Below, piece after piece: positions 8,853 through 17,692 of a stretch of 64,000 nucleotides of DNA (positions are counted from its first letter, which is position 1; the number at the start of each line of letters is the position of its first letter). The stretch spans positions 1 to 64,000 of the forward strand of contig NZ_JAODAB010000004.1 of the NCBI RefSeq assembly GCF_025336485.1. Reading direction: 5' to 3'. Both the position numbers and the translations under genes were made by a program. The notes beneath the pieces were generated by a model. The model saw only the letters and a program-made list of their open reading frames with translations. It searched no databases and had not been told where the DNA came from. The DNA is from Pseudomonas citri (GTDB lineage Bacteria; Pseudomonadota; Gammaproteobacteria; Pseudomonadales; Pseudomonadaceae).

Positions 8853-9286
8853 GAATGGATGCGCTCGACCAAACGCGCTTGCAACGTTTCGAGTTCAGCA
8901 GGATCGGCCCTATCCTTCGCATGCACACCAAGCCCCTCGCCATCCCAGCGAGGAATGATGTGTATGTGTATGTGGTAGACCGTTTGCCCAGCCGCAGCAC
9001 CATTGAACTGCACAATCTGCACGCCGTCCGGCTTGAGCTCGTCCAGGACGACGCGCGTAAGTTGCTGCACAGCAGACATCATCGTTCCAAGGACTGCAGG
9101 CTCGACATCAAGAATATTTCGAGCCTGGCACTCTTTTGGAATAACAAGGATGTGACCAAGAGATTGAGGAAAAACATCCAGAAAGGCCAACACATCGGCA
9201 TCTTCGTAAACCTTGTAGGAAGGCGCTTCGCCGCGAAGGATAAGCGCAAAGATGTTCTGCGAATCGTAGTGGCCGTAGAGGCTCAT
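8816..9286 (-). CDS. HIT family protein (histidine triad nucleotide hydrolase)
   Basis: The 156-residue protein carries the histidine triad HIHIHII within GQTVYHIHIHIIPRWDGEG, the catalytic motif of nucleotide hydrolases/transferases, plus the family N-terminus NIFALILRGEAPSYKVYED. ATG 9286 was chosen because AAGGA lies 6 nt upstream; the ATG at 9292 touches it. The homologous part ends near LQARLVERI. The last ~11 residues (NRLASPMLERC) are read through the antisense of the IS3 remnant, so insertion and decay of that element replaced the native C-terminus. The triad is intact, so activity may remain. Confidence 0.88.
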   Translation of the reverse strand: MSLYGHYDSQNIFALILRGEAPSYKVYEDADVLAFLDVFPQSLGHILVIPKECQARNILDVEPAVLGTMMSAVQQLTRVVLDELKPDGVQIVQFNGAAAGQTVYHIHIHIIPRWDGEGLGVHAKDRADPAELETLQARLVERIHSNRLASPMLERC

Positions 9287-9480
9287 GATCATTCCTTGTA
9301 AGTGGCTTTAGAGATACAGCAACGCGACTTCGACCGGTAAGCAGGTTTAGCACAGCAAAGACGCAGAGTCATGCAAATCTGGGCAAGTAACTGGCGTCGC
9401 TTCGAGAGGATTATTCGCGCTCACGGAAGTAGCCGCGTCTGGACACAGATCGTCCCTCTTCTGTCGTTTCATCAGCTATA

Positions 9481-9545
9481 GGCCCTCATCCCCCACAGAT
9501 CCGTACGTGCGAAACTACCGCATACCGCTCCTGCTCGGGCATATG
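9481..9545 (-). mobile_element. group II intron-like structured fragment
   Basis: On the minus strand the segment reads GGTATGCGGTAG followed by TTTCGCACGTACGGATCTG and a G-rich tail. This closely resembles the conserved hairpin (GTATGCGG...CCGCACGTACGGATCTGTG) found in bacterial group II introns with reverse transcriptase genes. No reverse transcriptase frame or domain V/VI pair was found nearby. I treat it as a short relic. Confidence 0.45.
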
Positions 9546-9773
9546 ACCCAAAGCGATCGTTGGAGTAAGGATGTGTGTATTGGGATTAAGGCGCCGCATG
9601 GGCATCGAGGACGCGTGCCGAATAGGTCACAGCCGCACCCGCATTGGGCGCGATCGCAACTGCAATACAACCATCGCAACGAGTGCGTGACTGCACGGTT
9701 CGAGGCAGCCGCTTTTGGCACTCGCTCCGTCCAACGTCTGCAGACCGCGGATAGTGTCAGGCGAAAGTATGCC

Positions 9774-9932
9774 CTGACCCGCAATATGGATATCGAACTA
9801 GTTCCGTCGTCTTTCGGTGAGGCCAGTGGTTCGCTGGCGTTGGCCTATTTCGCCGTGTACCGGCCGGAATGTGATGGGCAGGCTAAAGTACAGGCGCTTC
9901 AAGACTGGTTATTGGCGAAAGCTTCAGTCTAG
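9774..9932 (+). pseudogene. C-terminal fragment of a LysR (GcvA-type) regulator
   Basis: The last ~52 codons of the frame ending at 9932 (LVPSSFGEASGSLALAYFAV then YRPECDGQAKVQALQDWLLA) match the C-terminal end of GcvA-type LysR effector domains. Upstream the same frame is unrelated and Arg-rich, and no DNA-binding domain is present. It converges on the cupin tail at 10062, suggesting an old lysR-cupin neighbourhood that was broken up. Confidence 0.6.
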
Positions 9933-10030
9933 TCGCTCGAATAACAGGTTCGAGTGAAGATGGAACGCGAGTCGACCCACTGCGCGATTCGTGCATTCCA
10001 CCCAGACCGATTTGGGCCACTATCCGGTCT

Positions 10031-10118
10031 CGTTTGCCCCAGCCTCTTTATAATAGGCACTAATAAATCAAACCCCACAGCGCCAGAAGTGGAGCATCCG
10101 TTGATCTCATTGCATGAG
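10031..10118. repeat. diverged direct repeat, copy 1 (cupin tail)
   Basis: About 85 bp is repeated at 13905-13990 with roughly three quarters of the bases the same. Most of it is the last codons of a cupin gene on the minus strand plus the sequence just after its stop. Confidence 0.7.
10062..10118 (-). pseudogene. C-terminal tail of a DMSP-lyase-type cupin
   Basis: The minus strand reads HAMRSTDAPLLALWGLIY and stops at 10062. This is nearly the same as the end of the cupin at 13934 (HAMKSMDAPLLALWGLMY). Upstream the frame enters IS66 sequence, so the rest of this gene copy was lost at that junction. Confidence 0.65.
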
Positions 10119-10690
10119 TGATCGGTGTTCGTTGACCGCTTCGAGGCGGTGGATCTTCTGGCCCATCGAGTAGACCTGGGATAGCAGATACATGGCCTGT
10201 TCGGCAGGAGCATGCAGTTGTTACGGTGTCATCTGGTCGAGGTTGGGCACGGAAGTCATGCCGCTGATTGTGCCAGAGCAGGCAATCAGCGGCGATAAAC
10301 CGATGGGCTAATGGCAAGTGCTACAGCACCGAGATCGAGCCGCTCGCGCCGACCCGCTGCCAAGGCAGCCCCAGTACCAAGGCCTGAAGTTGCTCGTTAT
10401 CGAATACGACTTCCGATCGGCGATGGATGCCGGGCCAGTGGAATTTGCCTTGATTCAGTCGTCGCGCTGCAAGCCAGATACCTACACCGTCGTGCACAAG
10501 AATCTTCATCCGGTTGGCACGGCGATTTGCGAAGAGATAAGCACCGCTCGGCTTCGCCGCACCGAACATCTCAATTACTCTGCCCAACGCCGTCTCGGTA
10601 CCTGCGTGCATGTCCACAGGCTCGGTGGCGAGCCCGATGGCGTCAATGCGGACGGCCAGGCAAGCTGAAGGACAAAGCGTGCGCATCCTT
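10118..10690 (-). mobile_element. IS66-family insertion sequence remnant
   Basis: The segment keeps a near-complete tnpB and the first ~47 codons of tnpC (MTSVPNLDQMTP, stop, QLHAPAEQ... then YSMGQKIHRLEAVNEH). tnpC has a stop at its 13th codon and breaks off at the cupin tail; tnpA and both ends are missing. The element cannot move. Confidence 0.8.
10321..10686 (-). CDS. tnpB: IS66 accessory protein TnpB (probably non-functional copy)
   Basis: The product matches IS66 TnpB along its length: RIDAIGLATEPVDMHAGTE, then AYLFANRRANRMKILVHDG, VGIWLAARRLNQGKFHWPG, and QLQALVLGLPWQRVGASG. TnpB is needed with TnpA and TnpC for IS66 transposition. The usual start (ATG ATC CGC ATT GAC) reads CTG GCC GTC CGC ATT GAC here, so the native start codon is lost and the frame opens in unrelated sequence. 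Its partners are missing or broken. Confidence 0.75.
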   Translation of the reverse strand: MRTLCPSACLAVRIDAIGLATEPVDMHAGTETALGRVIEMFGAAKPSGAYLFANRRANRMKILVHDGVGIWLAARRLNQGKFHWPGIHRRSEVVFDNEQLQALVLGLPWQRVGASGSISVL

Positions 10691-10955
10691 CAGGATCGGA
10701 CGTTAGTTATTTCACCGTGATTGATCATTCGCCAACGAGCATTTCTCGGCACTATCTTCCAGATTAGCTACGTTGTACGCAATCGCCCCGCCGCAACCTG
10801 ATCGACCTCCGTTGATAGACGACCGACCTAAAGTACATACCACTTTGGTCGATATGCTGTAGGTAGGCATGGGCGCTTTCCCCTTCCAAAACACGCAACG
10901 CTCACCACCAGTATTTCCGCCGTTCCAACACTTATGAATACCTGCGGGAGAAGTC

Positions 10956-12899
10956 ATGAATATCAAACAGAAACTGATATGGGCGTTCGCGGCCATCGCC
11001 TGCCTCCCGGTCATCCTAGTGGCGGTGCTCGTCGTGTTGAACCTGCGAGATGCTGCACAAGCCAACTTCTTGGATAGCAGCGGCCGTGAAATTCGCCAGA
11101 TCGACAATGGCACGAAGCAATTCTTCGACGGCATCAGTCAGAACGTCGAATTCTTCGCCAAGGACCCGCGAGTCATCACGGCGAAAGGTTTGAAAAGTTA
11201 CGCCAGCGCTAACGCCGCACAAACGCCGTTCCCTGAGATCAATCAACAGCTTCTGGAGATCTTCGACAGATTCGCCAAGAGCCATCCGACCACCGCCTAT
11301 ATTTCCGTGGGAATGAATGACGGCGGCTACGCCAGTTGGCCTGACGATCCGAAAATGGCCAACTATGATCCGCGTGTGCGTCCATGGTACAAGGCCGCCA
11401 TGGCCGCACCGGGCACCACCGTCCGCACAGATGCCTACTACTGGGCGCCGGACGATGTATCCCTGATCGGCACCGTACACACCGTCACCGACACCAGTGG
11501 GAAACTGGTAGGCGTCGTTGGACTGGACGTGTCGCTCAAGCAAATGACCGAACTTCTCAAAAATATCAAGCTGGGCGATAGCGGCTACCTGATGCTGGTC
11601 GAAGCCAACGGCAATGTCCTGGTTGATCCCGCCGATGCCAAGCACAACTTCAAGCCCCTGGCCGACCTTGGCCCCAACTATGCCGAATTGGCCAAAAGCA
11701 GCGATGGCGTGACCCAGATCGAGATCGACGGTGTGCCCTACATGGCCAACGTGGTCACTTCCAAGGGGCTCGGCTGGCGCTTCATCGGCCTGATCAAACG
11801 CGACGAAGTGATGGCCGAGGCCACAAGTTTGACCTGGTTGATCGCCGCTATTGCTGCCGCGCTGGCTGTGGTCTTCGCCATCGTGGGCGCCAGTTTCGCC
11901 AGCATGATTGTGCGGCCGATTCGTGGCGTTGCAAATGGCCTGCAGGAAATCGCCGAAGGTGAAGGCGACCTCACCCGTCAACTCACTGTGCAGGGCAAAG
12001 ACGAAACGGCCATCCTGGCAAGCTGGTTCAACCAGTTCCTGGACATGATCGCTCAACTTGTGCAACGCATCGGCAACGCGTCTTCCGACCTTCAAAATTC
12101 GGCAGCCGACACCAGCGAAGTCGCCCAGAACATGAACGAAGCTGCGGGGCGGCAGCGTCAGGCGGTGGAGTTGGTGAGCACCGCGTTCAACGAAATGGTC
12201 GCTACCGCCAACGAAGTGGTCCGCTCTTGCAGTCAGGCCGTCTCCAGCGCGGACGCGGGCTATCGCGATGTGCACGACGGGCAGCATCACATCGGCGAAG
12301 CTACGGGCAGCGTGCTGAAACTGAGCGAAGACCTGCAACAGTCGACCCAGACCATGCAAACGCTGGAACAGGATAGCAAGAACATCAACACTATCCTGGA
12401 CACCATTCGTTCGATTGCCGAACAGACCAACCTGTTGGCCCTCAACGCCGCAATCGAAGCTGCGCGCGCCGGAGATCAGGGTCGCGGGTTTGCAGTGGTT
12501 GCCGATGAGGTACGAGCCCTGGCACGGCGTACGGCCGACTCCACCGGCGAAATCGACAGCCTGCTCGGCAACCTCGCGCGGCGCACCCAGGAAGTGACCC
12601 AACAGATGCAAAGCAGCCTGCAGGTGTCGCAGACCAGCGTTGAGCGCATCCAGCGGGCTCGTGACAGCTTCGACAAAATCCGCACCTCGGTGGACTCGAT
12701 TCGCGACCAGAACACTCAGATCGCCAAGGCCGCAGAGGAACAGCATCAGGTGGCCGAAGACATCAACCGGCACATCGCGCAGATCCATGCCGATGCGCAG
12801 CTGGTCGAGGAATTTGCTCACTCGGCACAGACCGGTTCGGGGCGTTTGACGGATATTTCCGGACAGCTCAAGGGCTTGGTTGGACGCTTCAAGTTCTAG
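10956..12899 (+). CDS. methyl-accepting chemotaxis protein with amino-acid-type dCache domain
   Basis: The 647-residue receptor has an N-terminal membrane helix (about 7-29), a periplasmic double Cache domain, a second membrane helix (about 293-316), HAMP, and a cytoplasmic signalling domain with the tip [20 protein letters not shown]. The membrane-distal Cache module carries Y137, R142, W144, Y145 and D191. Their spacing is that of the PctA-type amino-acid motif, where Arg/Trp hold the carboxylate and Asp/Tyr the amine. The stretch after it ([10 protein letters not shown]) differs from the PYxDA of PctA-like receptors, so ligand range may differ. GGGAG precedes ATG 10956. It stands alone between decayed segments. 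An amino-acid ligand is inferred. Confidence 0.92.
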   Translation: MNIKQKLIWAFAAIACLPVILVAVLVVLNLRDAAQANFLDSSGREIRQIDNGTKQFFDGISQNVEFFAKDPRVITAKGLKSYASANAAQTPFPEINQQLLEIFDRFAKSHPTTAYISVGMNDGGYASWPDDPKMANYDPRVRPWYKAAMAAPGTTVRTDAYYWAPDDVSLIGTVHTVTDTSGKLVGVVGLDVSLKQMTELLKNIKLGDSGYLMLVEANGNVLVDPADAKHNFKPLADLGPNYAELAKSSDGVTQIEIDGVPYMANVVTSKGLGWRFIGLIKRDEVMAEATSLTWLIAAIAAALAVVFAIVGASFASMIVRPIRGVANGLQEIAEGEGDLTRQLTVQGKDETAILASWFNQFLDMIAQLVQRIGNASSDLQNSAADTSEVAQNMNEAAGRQRQAVELVSTAFNEMVATANEVVRSCSQAVSSADAGYRDVHDGQHHIGEATGSVLKLSEDLQQSTQTMQTLEQDSKNINTILDTIRSIAEQTNLLALNAAIEAARAGDQGRGFAVVADEVRALARRTADSTGEIDSLLGNLARRTQEVTQQMQSSLQVSQTSVERIQRARDSFDKIRTSVDSIRDQNTQIAKAAEEQHQVAEDINRHIAQIHADAQLVEEFAHSAQTGSGRLTDISGQLKGLVGRFKF

Positions 12900-12960
12900 T
12901 TTGTATTGGGGCGAGCCAGGGATGATCCTTTCGCCCTAATCGCATACATGCCACCGGCAA

Positions 12961-13167
12961 TCACCATGCACGCCCCCCACTGCTGTCCAAGTTGAAGATG
13001 TCATGATGAGCAAACCAGCCGTACCAGTCCAAATGCTCGGCGACCTGCGATCGACCGAAGGGGCTGAGGTTCAATAGCGCTTTCGCGAGTGCCATGGATG
13101 GATTGCGGTTCTGGATGCTGCTCCAAATAAAGGGGCCTGCACCCGGATAGGTGACGTCACACACCAA
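12961..13167 (-). pseudogene. unrecognised gene fragment
   Basis: The minus-strand frame ending at 12961 reads natural-looking protein (GPFIWSSIQNRNPSMALAKA, then LLNLSPFGRSQVAEHLDWYG), but it opens without a sensible start. Upstream frames keep changing through 13300. It looks like the 3' end of a lost gene. I do not recognise the family. The rest of 12900-13310 holds only a weak GGGCGA/TCGCCC inverted repeat (12909-12936) that could end the chemoreceptor transcript. Confidence 0.35.
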
Positions 13168-13310
13168 AGGCTGGCTATGAAAGCCGTCGTGAGTTTTAAG
13201 TACCAGAATTTGACACCAGCCGCTGAAGCGCTCTGCGTGACGTAGGCGGCTATCAGCCGGCTGATGACCACATGCTTGGAGACAGAGTTACTGCGCATTC
13301 GCCCAGCGGC

Positions 13311-13623
13311 TTAGGCGATGCTATTGAATGACAACTGCACCACATCATAGAAGTTGGAGCCTGCATTGGTCATGCTTGACCGCACGTCCTGCCCGATCGA
13401 AGAGATCTGTCCCGAGATGGACTTCCAAATCGCGTTTTCGCATGGTGGGCAGATGAGGCGGCTCCAGGCCCAGCCGGTCCGACTCCGCGAAAGCCAGCGG
13501 TGTAGGACCTGTAAAAACTGGATATGTTCCGGCAGAGATGTCTGCTTGGGCAATGCCACCCACCAACACTCGACCTTCTACTCTCCGTGATCGGCCTTCT
13601 TTAAAACGGATGTTATTGTTCAT
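13311..13623 (-). pseudogene. frameshifted unrecognised small gene
   Basis: Translation can start at ATG 13623 behind a strong GGAGAG site 6 nt upstream and read MNNNIRFKEGRSRRVEGRVL and on to 13345. The neighbouring frame instead gives a more natural C-terminus (NAIWKSISGQISSIGQDVRS, then SMTNAGSNFYDVVQLSFNSI) and stops at 13311. A single frameshift between about 13440 and 13480 would join them into a ~103-residue protein. The family is unknown to me. Confidence 0.4.
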
Positions 13624-13643
13624 TTTATCTCTCCGGCAAAAGC

Positions 13644-13784
13644 TTAAGAACCAATTTTCATATGACGCCGCAAGGCAATGCTGTGGCGCAATGAATCTTT
13701 TTCCAAAAACTCTATACCTACAACATCTTCAATTCGCGCCCCAGCCTTAACCTTCTCAATAAGCTGTAAAATCACTTTTTTCAT
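13644..13784 (-). CDS. possible 46-residue protein
   Basis: This short frame starts MKKVILQLIEKVKAGARIED, continues with VVGIEFLEKDSLRHSIALRR, and stops 20 nt before the start of the frameshifted gene below it. Composition is balanced and amphipathic. No clear ribosome site was seen. It may be the leading gene of a two-gene unit or a fragment. Function unknown. Confidence 0.3.
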   Translation of the reverse strand: MKKVILQLIEKVKAGARIEDVVGIEFLEKDSLRHSIALRRHMKIGS

Positions 13785-13904
13785 GAACCAGTGGGATGTG
13801 CGATCCAACTTCGCCGACACTGACTTCAGCCTGCCGCGCGTTTACCAATCCAACTTGATACCCAGCGTTGTAACCGACATATCTCGCCCTCTAAATGACG
13901 CCCG

Positions 13905-13990
13905 ATTTCGTTTGCCGCTCTTATAACGAGGCACTAATACATCAATCCCCACAGCGCGAGAAGTGGAGCATCCATCGATTTCATTGCATG
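13905..13990. repeat. diverged direct repeat, copy 2 (cupin tail)
   Basis: Partner of 10031-10118. It covers the last codons of the cupin gene and the ~30 bp after its stop codon. Confidence 0.7.
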
Positions 13991-14475
13991 GATACGTGAT
14001 GGAGGGTTGAATGCAACGCCCTCTGCTCCGGGACTCCACCACCCCACACCTTCTCCATACCATTGGCCTGGAGAAAGGACGAGATGGAACTCAGCCGGAG
14101 AATGATGGCGAAAGGGATAGCAGGCATCAGGCGACATGAGTGTTAATTCTAACGTCAAGCTGGAACATTCAAATACCCCTCCCCGGCCTGTGATAAGCCC
14201 ATGGCGATGCCTCTTCACGAACGAATCGTTCTGGCCAGACTGGGCCGGACGATTTACCCAGGCGACATGAGGCAAAAGAGTACTTAACGCATCCAGTACC
14301 GCTCCCAAGTGTTCGTTGGTTCTTGGCGCGACGTTAAATGCCTGTGACAAATAGGGCTCTAGGGATTCTGGTAGCGTCAGTGGAGTTTCAGACGGATTTT
14401 TAATGCTCCATTGGGCAGCCGCCCGCCTCTAATAAAAACCTGATCCAACGATAAATTTTCAGCGCTGTTTATCAT
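13934..14475 (-). pseudogene. DMSP-lyase-type cupin protein, frameshifted
   Basis: The C-terminal 138 residues form a single cupin: YPFRHHSPAEFHLVLSPGQW carries the first metal motif (His-His and Glu) and FNPPSRIHAM the last His. The style resembles the DddQ/DddL-like dimethylsulfoniopropionate lyase family. The helical N-terminal part continues upstream as AAAQWSIKNPSETPLTLPES, up to an in-frame TAG at about 14434. The other frame supplies MINSAENLSLDQVFIRGG from ATG 14475. One missing G in the G-rich run at about 14423-14433 would join them into a ~180-residue protein, the family length. It follows the Ldh2-type gene in the betaine locus. True lyase activity is not implied: many such cupins have unknown substrates. 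Confidence 0.6.
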
Positions 14476-14513
14476 CGCTTTCGAACCATTTCTGAGCCAG
14501 GCTCCGAAGCAGA

Positions 14514-15548
14514 TTACATACTGCTCAATGCATCCAGCAGCTCCACGGAGATACTGATCCCATCCTTTTCCGAATCCGCCATTGCGTGTTGACGCGCCCA
14601 CCCTGGCCGATGGACGCCCACTTGTGTCAATCGGGCCAACTGACTCGCAAGTCGGCGCTCAAATCCTGATGAAAAAAAATCCGGAGCAAGGGCCAGAATC
14701 AGCAGGCCACACCCAGGTGTCTGAGCTCCTTGATGAAACGCCGGCGAATCCAGCGACCAGTTAGCACCCGTGAGGCCTGCGGCCAGAACCTCAACCATGA
14801 GCATCAGATTAGCCCCCCGGTGACCACCAAAAGGAAGCAGCGCACCGCCTAACGCTTCCAAAGCGTTACGTGTTCCGTTCCCATGCTGATCCACCGCCCA
14901 CCCATCCGGTAGTTCGCTCCCCGTCGACGCGGCGCGGGCGATGTTTACGAATGCCGCGGCGCTGCACGCCTGGTCAAACATGAGAGGTATGCCATCCGCT
15001 GAAGGCGCTGCAAACGAGAGCGGGTTAGTGGAATAGGTCTTGCCCTTGGCTCCTGGAACGACAACGAGCGCGGGGCCATTTGCGACCGCCAACACAATCA
15101 ACCCGGCCTTGGCAAAGCGGAGTGTGTAATCACCGAGTTCACCGCTTGTAAAGCTATTGCACTGGCTGAACGTGGCCATACCATTTTCATAGGCGGCATG
15201 GCATAACGAGTCGAAACACCGATCTACGCCAAGCTGCGCTATTCCGCCTCTCGCATCAGATTTGAAGACAATCGCACCAGAGGATGAGATTCGTGGCTCG
15301 GCACGCTGATCTATTCGCCCGGATGAAAATCCGGACAAGTAATCAGCAAGATGACGAAAACCCACTGCTTCGTTATCGCGGGCTTGCGCAGCCACTGTGG
15401 CGTGGGCTAATGAGTCGGCAACCGCCGGCGAACAACCCTTTGATTCACAGAGTCGCTTCACCCAGCTGACAGCTTCATCGATTGTAAAGCTACGATAGGC
15501 TGTAGTTTTCAAGGTTATCGCCTGAACGTTATTCGATGCAGCTGGCAC
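14514..15548 (-). CDS. Ldh2/DpkA-family NAD(P)H-dependent imino acid or 2-keto acid reductase
   Basis: The 344-residue protein belongs to the malate/L-lactate dehydrogenase-2 fold family, which includes delta1-piperideine-2-carboxylate/delta1-pyrroline-2-carboxylate reductase. Family blocks are AHATVAAQARDNEAVGFRHL (a His/Arg-containing motif with the usual sequence somewhat altered), GKTYSTNPLSFAAPS, LEALGGALLPFGGHRGANLM and ALAPDFF. A GTG start at 15548 is taken because GGAG lies 9 nt upstream. It sits in a minus-strand run with etfBA and a betaine-binding protein, which favours reduction of a cyclic imino acid made during betaine breakdown. Malate or ureidoglycolate activity is the alternative. 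Confidence 0.8.
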   Translation of the reverse strand: MPAASNNVQAITLKTTAYRSFTIDEAVSWVKRLCESKGCSPAVADSLAHATVAAQARDNEAVGFRHLADYLSGFSSGRIDQRAEPRISSSGAIVFKSDARGGIAQLGVDRCFDSLCHAAYENGMATFSQCNSFTSGELGDYTLRFAKAGLIVLAVANGPALVVVPGAKGKTYSTNPLSFAAPSADGIPLMFDQACSAAAFVNIARAASTGSELPDGWAVDQHGNGTRNALEALGGALLPFGGHRGANLMLMVEVLAAGLTGANWSLDSPAFHQGAQTPGCGLLILALAPDFFSSGFERRLASQLARLTQVGVHRPGWARQHAMADSEKDGISISVELLDALSSM

Positions 15549-15604
15549 CCTTCACTCTCCGTCAAGGGCACCAAACTGCAAATAACTATAGGGGAAAGCG
15601 GCGG

Positions 15605-16507
15605 TCATTGCTGACCTGTTGTCGCGGATGCTGTTTGACTGCCAAACATCGCCTCAAAGCGTGGTTTGTTGGCTGCGTAATATTCTGCAACTACCTTGTC
15701 AGCCGAGCTATCACGCGCAGTAGCCATCAATTTCTCAAGGTCAGTTTGAGGAATTTTGAAGTTGGCGAAGAATCGGGCCACGTCAGGATGCTCCGCGCTA
15801 AAACCCTTGCGAGCAACTGCGTGGATTTGCTCAGCACCACCAAAAATCTGCTTCGGATCATCCAGATAACGCAGCGACCACTTGGAGAACATCCAGTGGG
15901 GGCTCCATGCGTTGATCAAAGACCATTTGTCACGCTTCAGGTTACGATCCAGCTCGCTCAACATTCCAGATTCTGAAGAGGCGACCATCTTGTAGCCATC
16001 GAGTTTGTATTCTTTAATGGCCTTTTCCGTAAGCTTGTATTGACCGTTACCCACTTCAGAAGTCAGGATCTTGCCGCCGAGTTTTTCCTTCACATCTGGC
16101 TTGTTAAGATCTTCGACACTGGCGATCTCACTGACGGGAACGGAAGTAGGCACCGCCATGCCAATCCGACCTTCATACAACACACCAAGGTCTTCGAGCT
16201 TGTCTTTGTATTTGTCATAAAATGACTTGTGGGTGCTCGGTAGCCAAACCATCGGGATCAGGTCGATATTGCCGTTAGCCAGCGCTTGGAACTGAATACC
16301 AATATCGGCCAATACCAATTTGACCGGTTGCTTCAGGTGGTCTCGCAGTGCCGTGTCTGCCAGTTTTACAGCGATTTCCGTATCCGACCAGTTCACCCAC
16401 CCGATACGGATAGGTGCGGGTTCCTCGGCTTGAGCAATCAGACTACTGGAGGCCATCGCCAAGCCTGCAAGCCAGCCGATAAAAGTTTTACTGGATAGCG
16501 TAATCAT
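15605..16507 (-). CDS. glycine betaine/proline-type ABC transporter substrate-binding protein
   Basis: The 300-residue protein is an OpuAC/ProX-type periplasmic binding protein. It has a signal peptide (about residues 1-27, ending IAQA) and conserved blocks IRIGWVNWSDTEIAVKLAD, NGNIDLIPMVWLPSTHKSFY, and INAWSPHWMFSKWSLRYLDD. The Trp residues in WLP and SPHWMF fit the aromatic box that holds quaternary ammonium groups. Its permease and ATPase are probably the orphan pair at 24426-26494, 8 kb away in the same betaine region. The ligand (glycine betaine, proline betaine or another) is not determined. Confidence 0.9.
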   Translation of the reverse strand: MITLSSKTFIGWLAGLAMASSSLIAQAEEPAPIRIGWVNWSDTEIAVKLADTALRDHLKQPVKLVLADIGIQFQALANGNIDLIPMVWLPSTHKSFYDKYKDKLEDLGVLYEGRIGMAVPTSVPVSEIASVEDLNKPDVKEKLGGKILTSEVGNGQYKLTEKAIKEYKLDGYKMVASSESGMLSELDRNLKRDKWSLINAWSPHWMFSKWSLRYLDDPKQIFGGAEQIHAVARKGFSAEHPDVARFFANFKIPQTDLEKLMATARDSSADKVVAEYYAANKPRFEAMFGSQTASATTGQQ

Positions 16508-16753
16508 GGTGCATCTCCGCGTACTGTATTAATAGTTATTGGCAGGGCAGCAGAAGAATTAACTTCCCCATGAAAGCAAGATAACATCGCAACCACAAGG
16601 GAATTTAGGTTATAGCTGGATAAGTTTTAGTTATGCGAAACTATTGAAGATACTCAGGTAATTCGGCCCTCCTCCACCCTTTGGTGGCGCTTGATGTCGC
16701 GAGTTTAAAACGTATGAAACTTTGTGCATTGATCTGTCATTTGGCTATCGACA

Positions 16754-17692
16754 TCACAACGCCTTCTCAAGCGCGGGCAATGCGTCAAAAAGATCCGCAA
16801 CCAGCATGTAATCCGCAACCTGAGCGATTGGAGCCTCAGCGTCCTGGTTGATCGCGACGATCACTTTAGAACCACTCATGCCCGCCAAGTGTTGGATGGC
16901 CCCACTGATACCAACGGCGATGTAAAGCTCTGGCGCCACAATTTTCCCCGTCTGCCCGACCTGCAAATCGTTAGGGGCAAAACCGGAATCCACCGCTGCG
17001 CGCGATGCACCTACGGCGCCACCGAGCTTGTCTGCCACACGCTCGATCAATGCGAAATTCTCTTTGTTCTGCATCCCGCGACCGCCGGAAACAACGACTC
17101 GAGCGCTCGACAGGTCGGGTCTTTCGCTAACCGTCAACTGGTCGCTGACAAAGCGGACATTGCTTGCGCTTTGTCCCCCATCAACAGCCACAACCTCACA
17201 GCGATCCTGATGCGACGAAGCCTGAGCAAAAGCCGAAGCGCGGGTGGTGAGCAATTTGACCGGATCAAGCGATTGAACGGTGGCGATCGCATTACCTGCA
17301 TAAATGGGCCGCAGGAAGGTGTCCATCGACACAACTTTGGTGACGTCCGAAAGCATGCCGACATCCAGGCTGGCCGCTATCCGTGGCAACACATTGCGGC
17401 CCATGCTGCTTGCATCGGTGAGTACATGCGTATAACTGTCGCCCACCAGCGACGTGACCAGCGGTTGGACGTTTTCAGCCAGCGTCTTCTCGAACATCGC
17501 ACCCTGCGCGAGCAGCACACGATGAAGCCCCTTGGTCAGCGCGGCTTGTTCCGCAACGGCTGACGCGTCTTGCCCACCGATCACCAGCAGATCCGTTTCG
17601 GCGCCAAGCTCTACAGCGGCGGTAATGGCACTCAACGTACCTGCCGTAAGCTGCCCTGCCGAGTGCTCGGCGATAACCAATGTACGCATCAA
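16754..17692 (-). CDS. etfA: electron transfer flavoprotein alpha subunit
   Basis: The 312-residue subunit has the EtfA C-terminal FAD domain: [20 protein letters not shown], then [40 protein letters not shown] and [15 protein letters not shown]. With EtfB it takes electrons from flavin dehydrogenases and passes them to the quinone pool. Its start overlaps the etfB stop by 4 nt. The divergent neighbour is a dimethylglycine/N-methylproline-type demethylase, so this is probably a dedicated EtfAB for that enzyme rather than the housekeeping copy. Confidence 0.93.
   Translation of the reverse strand: MMRTLVIAEHSAGQLTAGTLSAITAAVELGAETDLLVIGGQDASAVAEQAALTKGLHRVLLAQGAMFEKTLAENVQPLVTSLVGDSYTHVLTDASSMGRNVLPRIAASLDVGMLSDVTKVVSMDTFLRPIYAGNAIATVQSLDPVKLLTTRASAFAQASSHQDRCEVVAVDGGQSASNVRFVSDQLTVSERPDLSSARVVVSGGRGMQNKENFALIERVADKLGGAVGASRAAVDSGFAPNDLQVGQTGKIVAPELYIAVGISGAIQHLAGMSGSKVIVAINQDAEAPIAQVADYMLVADLFDALPALEKAL

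Noticed and set aside
10712..11134. 140-codon minus-strand frame overlapping the chemoreceptor start
   Set aside because: No family pattern and it would cover the receptor promoter and ribosome site.
11016..12821. 601-codon frame antisense to the dCache chemoreceptor
   Set aside because: It is a long shadow frame of a high-GC gene; the plus-strand receptor is fully explained by known domains.
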